From positions 1 to 34,857 of the forward strand of contig JAEWSN010000036.1 in NCBI GenBank assembly GCA_023459915.1: a DNA stretch of 34,857 nt, in the 5' to 3' direction. This DNA comes from Bacillota bacterium (lineage in GTDB: Bacteria; Bacillota; Clostridia; DSM-8532). The stretch's first letter is position 1, and each line of letters starts with the position of its first letter. Both the position numbers and the translations under genes were made by a program. The notes beneath the pieces are model-generated. The model was not told the origin of the DNA. It was given only the letters and a program-made list of their open reading frames with translations, and did not search any database. This document shows, one piece after another, positions 32,470 through 34,857 of the stretch.

Positions 32470-34128
32470 ATGAATCAATCAGCCACGCGCGACAATCAGG
32501 ACATGCATTCGGACAACACGCCTGCCAACCAGGAAACGCATTTGGACAATGCACCTGCCAATCAGGAAACGCATTCGGACAATGCGTCTGCCAATCAGGA
32601 AACAAATTCGGAAAACACACCTGCCAAGCAGGGTATGCGTGCAGACAACAGGCGTGCCAAATGGCCCCACAACAAGAATGATGACGTGGAGCTTCATGTG
32701 GATGCCATGAACCATGAGGGGATGGGGGTTGCCCGGCTTGATGGCATGGCGGTTTTTGTGCAGGGTGCGTTGCCAGGAGAGCGTGTCACGGCACGGCTCA
32801 TCAAGGTGGCGTCCAGTTATGCCGTGGCACGGGTACAGACGTTCGAGGAGGCGAGCCCGGAGCGCCGGGAGCCTTTTTGTCCTGTATTCAAGCGGTGTGG
32901 CGGCTGCAGTCTGCAGCATATGAGCTATCCGGAGACGCTGCGGTTCAAACGGCAGGTGGTACAGGACAGCCTGGCGCGGATTGGCGGTTTGGCGGATGTG
33001 GCGGTGACACCGGTACTCGGTATGGACCACCCTTTCAAATACCGAAACAAGGCCCGATATCCTGTGGGACATACAGGCAAGCGTCCCATCGCCGGCTTTT
33101 ATGCCCGGCGCAGTCATGAGCTGGTGGACGCATCGGCATGCGGAATTACACATCCCTCGACAGAGAAGGTGCGGGCCGCGGTGCTGGCATGGGCGGAAGC
33201 GCATCAGGTTCCCGTGTACGATGAAACCAGCGGCAAAGGCGTCCTCCGGCACATTGTCTGCCGTGTGGGCACACAGACCGGCGAAGTGCTGGCCATGGTG
33301 GTTTCCGCGAAAGACCGGATTCCGCATGCGGACAAGCTGGTGAGCCGGCTGCGCGCGGAGGTGCCCGGACTTGTCGGCGTGGTGCTCAATGTCAATGAAA
33401 AGGCTGGCAACGTGGTGCTGGGACAGCGAAACTTCATCCTGCATGGCAGCCCGGTGCTGCTTGAAAAGCTGGGCGGCATGACCTTTGAAATCACACCGCT
33501 CTCCTTTTTCCAGGTCAATACGGAGCAGACGGAGGCCCTGTATCGCAAAGCCCTGGAAGCGGCTGCGCTCACTGGGACAGAGACGGTTTTCGACTTGTAC
33601 TGCGGCATCGGCACCATATCACTGCTGGCCGCGCGCAAGGCCAAACAGGTCATCGGGGTTGAAGTGGTGGAGGAAGCCGTGGAGTCCGCCGAAGAGAACG
33701 CGCGGCGAAATCGCGTGGAAAATGTGGCGTTTCATGCGGGCACAGCGGAAACCGTGGTGCCCGCCCTGTACGCCGAGGGCGTGAAGGCCGATGTCGTCAT
33801 TGTGGATCCACCCCGCAAGGGCTGCGATGCCACCCTGCTGCAGACCATCCTGGAAATGCAGCCGGACAGAATCGTCTATGTTTCCTGCAATCCGTCCACG
33901 CTGGCCCGGGATTTGAAGGTGTTGTGCGGGGAACGGACAAACGCTGCGGGAAATGGCACGGCAGGCGCTGCGGGGGGTGAACCGGTGGGCGAAGCAGGGC
34001 ATGATTCGATGGGTGAAACAGCAGACGGAAAGCCTGTCTATCGGATTCAGTCCGTACAGCCGGTGGACATGTTCCCCTGGACAGAACACGTTGAGACGGT
34101 AGTATTGATGTCACGTAAAGATAAATAA
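32470..34128 (+). CDS. rlmD: 23S rRNA (uracil-5-)-methyltransferase, RlmD/TrmA family
   Basis: A 552-residue enzyme. After an N-terminal repeat region (18-61) comes a TRAM domain (about 72-130), then a 4Fe-4S site (C137, C143, C146, C224) and a Rossmann methyltransferase domain with FDLYCGIGT (about 372-380) and DPPRKG. The catalytic cysteine is C473 in YVSCNPSTL. It methylates a uracil of 23S rRNA; in Bacillota such proteins often act as RlmCD. The ATG at 32470 has GGAAAGGA upstream. Unusual points: five degenerate 11-residue repeats at the N-terminus and a Gly/Ala-rich insert (about 492-521) before the last strand. Confidence 0.92.
   Translation: MNQSATRDNQDMHSDNTPANQETHLDNAPANQETHSDNASANQETNSENTPAKQGMRADNRRAKWPHNKNDDVELHVDAMNHEGMGVARLDGMAVFVQGALPGERVTARLIKVASSYAVARVQTFEEASPERREPFCPVFKRCGGCSLQHMSYPETLRFKRQVVQDSLARIGGLADVAVTPVLGMDHPFKYRNKARYPVGHTGKRPIAGFYARRSHELVDASACGITHPSTEKVRAAVLAWAEAHQVPVYDETSGKGVLRHIVCRVGTQTGEVLAMVVSAKDRIPHADKLVSRLRAEVPGLVGVVLNVNEKAGNVVLGQRNFILHGSPVLLEKLGGMTFEITPLSFFQVNTEQTEALYRKALEAAALTGTETVFDLYCGIGTISLLAARKAKQVIGVEVVEEAVESAEENARRNRVENVAFHAGTAETVVPALYAEGVKADVVIVDPPRKGCDATLLQTILEMQPDRIVYVSCNPSTLARDLKVLCGERTNAAGNGTAGAAGGEPVGEAGHDSMGETADGKPVYRIQSVQPVDMFPWTEHVETVVLMSRKDK
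32521..32652 (+). repeat. 33-bp in-frame repeats at the N-terminus of the RlmD-like gene
   Basis: Units start at 32521, 32554, 32587 and 32620, with a degenerate one before them. Each encodes a form of PANQETHSDNA. The region is hydrophilic and outside the known fold. Confidence 0.95.
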
Positions 34129-34153
34129 TAGGCCCGAGAAGGCCTGAAATCAG

Positions 34154-34205
34154 AGGTTTCCGGACATTCGGTAATGATCGCCGATTGCTGGAAACCTTTC
34201 TTTTT
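34154..34205 (+). terminator. Terminator after the RlmD-like gene
   Basis: AGGTTTCC (34154-34161) pairs with GGAAACCT (34190-34197) around a 28-base loop that can fold further, followed by TTCTTTTT. Confidence 0.75.
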
Positions 34206-34251
34206 ATCTTTCATAAATAGTGTAGGCCTCAATAGAATTGTCAGGTTGGGG

Positions 34252-34323
34252 CTACAGAACTGCTTTTCGCTCTGCGAGTGTACAGAACTGTTGTTTTTAG
34301 GATAGGTTGAAGCTATAGAGCTG
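34252..34323. repeat. Degenerate direct repeats at the start of the AT-rich region
   Basis: CTACAGAACTG (34252), TACAGAACTG (34281) and CTATAGAGCTG (34312) recur about every 30 bases in non-coding, AT-rich DNA. They could be recombinase or end-binding sites of a mobile element, or chance. Confidence 0.55.
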
Positions 34324-34337
34324 TTGTAATAATTTTA

Positions 34338-34367
34338 AGGCGGTAGCCCTGTTATGAACTACCGCCT
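34338..34367 (-). terminator. Hairpin terminator of the minus-strand remnant gene
   Basis: A perfect 9-bp stem (AGGCGGTAG at 34338-34346 with 34359-34367) and a 12-base loop. On the minus strand it is followed by TTAAAATTATT and lies just past the stop of the HTH remnant at 34374. Confidence 0.65.
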
Positions 34368-34373
34368 CGTTGT

Positions 34374-34490
34374 TTATATTCCTAAATCTTCACGGCCAAC
34401 ATGCTGCTGGAGTATTGTCCGCATACGTTTTACCATATAATTGACAGTCGTTTGTGGCTTGCCAATTAGCTCGGCTATTGCGTACTGAGA
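34374..34490 (-). pseudogene. 3' fragment of a sigma-like helix-turn-helix gene
   Basis: On the minus strand, before the stop at 34374-34376, the reading is SQYAIAELIGKPQTTVNYMV followed by KRMRTILQQHVGREDLGI. This looks like a sigma-70 region 4 or phage/transposon HTH regulator (AIAELIGKPQTTVNYMVKRM). The upstream part is missing: near 34490 the plus strand becomes a phage tail gene fragment. A terminator follows. Family identity is by pattern only. Confidence 0.5.
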
Positions 34491-34639
34491 TTGTGGGTTT
34501 AGCAGAGGGCCTCTTAAACGCCTTACCTCAGCTGATGGAAGCGTTGCCACAGATTATAATGACAATTATTAATTTCATCACCAACAATCTGCCGGCCATT
34601 ATTGTGATGGGTATTGAACTGACTGTTCAGAGGATCTGA
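34484..34639 (+). pseudogene. Fragment of a phage tail tape-measure protein
   Basis: The plus-strand reading GLAEGLLNALPQLMEALPQI, continuing to a stop at 34639, has the hydrophobic Leu/Pro/Ile repeats typical of the membrane-like segment of phage tail tape-measure proteins. Only about 50 residues remain, with neither the start nor the rest of a protein that is normally many hundreds of residues long. It begins abruptly at the junction with the opposite-strand remnant. Confidence 0.6.
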
Positions 34640-34857
34640 CCTGCAAGTGCCATTTCAGCATGGTAAAAGGTGGATTAAGAAAAGATTTGATAGTAGAAAA
34701 GTTGTCCTCTCCATGTGGATAAAAGGAACGAGCAGGAGCTATTGGCAACCGTTAATTCTAAGAATACCGGTGATGAGCTTGGTATGGAGATTAGAAGGCT
34801 GCGTGATGAGAAGCAGGCCCTTCAAAATGAGCAGGCATCCCGACAGGATCTGAGAAC
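34640..34857 (+). pseudogene. Possible broken serine recombinase C-terminus
   Basis: Two plus-strand frames look partly coding. LTCKCHFSMVKGGLRKDL (from about 34637), up to a stop near 34721, recalls the zinc-ribbon stretch of large serine recombinases. A second frame (from about 34725), with GDELGMEIRRLRDEKQALQN and running off the window, recalls their C-terminal coiled coil. A frameshift would be needed to join them. The region is AT-rich compared with the rest. The call is tentative. Confidence 0.3.

Noticed and set aside
34047..34232. Small minus-strand open frame over the end of rlmD
   Set aside because: It overlaps the coding end and terminator of rlmD and has no homology-like pattern.
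34484..34639. A functional prophage at the right end
   Set aside because: Only fragments are seen; no complete phage gene or integrase is present in the window.

Overview
The window reads as a GC-rich chromosome segment of an anaerobic, Clostridia-like member of the Bacillota. The gene order ylxM-ffh-rpsP-khpA, rplS-rbgA-rnhB-ylqG-ylqH-yraN and rsmB-rlmN-prpC-prkC-rsgA-rpe-thiN is the classic Bacillota housekeeping backbone. Ribosome-binding sites are strong GGAGG types, and GTG and TTG starts with ATGA/TTGA overlaps are common. No rRNA, tRNA or CRISPR array is visible. The species cannot be named from this sequence.

Layout. 0-1 kb: the start of an unknown minus-strand gene, a Fur-type palindrome, and a Mn-type superoxide dismutase. 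1.1-3.8 kb: a membrane-anchored clostripain-like (C11) peptidase on the minus strand. 4.0-6.7 kb: a promoter, a leader with three tandem 23-bp hairpin repeats, then ylxM, ffh, rpsP and khpA, closed by a terminator. 6.8-12.0 kb: asd on the minus strand, back to back with a cobalamin riboswitch operon (btuF, btuC, btuD and a probable cobalamin adenosyltransferase). This block sits where rimM and trmD usually lie. 12.1-17.3 kb: rplS with its own promoter and terminator, then rbgA, rnhB, a FliK-like protein, a FlhB-tail-like protein and yraN. 17.3-27.8 kb: two rRNA methyltransferases (rsmB, rlmN), a Ser/Thr phosphatase/PASTA-kinase pair, rsgA, rpe, a large CheA-like sensor kinase and thiN. 27.8-29.4 kb: a minus-strand M23 peptidase-bactofilin operon. 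29.7-34.1 kb: a chemoreceptor-like protein and a TrmA/RlmD-family methyltransferase. 34.2 kb to the end: an AT-rich patchwork of phage and mobile-element fragments.

How the genes work together. Most of the window supports ribosome assembly, rRNA modification and protein targeting (rpsP, rplS, rbgA, rsgA, rsmB, rlmN, rlmD, ffh). Around this core lie cell-envelope control genes (prpC/prkC, M23 peptidase, bactofilin) and cofactor supply (B12 uptake and activation, thiamine pyrophosphate).

The most unusual features are these: many short tandem repeats at gene edges, several of them in frame inside conserved proteins (RsgA, the RlmD-like enzyme, the chemoreceptor); an exact 13-bp palindrome present three times; a 7TM-PAS-HPt-CheA-ATPase kinase with no CheW-like domain; and the abrupt mobile-element junction at the right end. 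I saw no convincing complete new defence or biosynthetic system.
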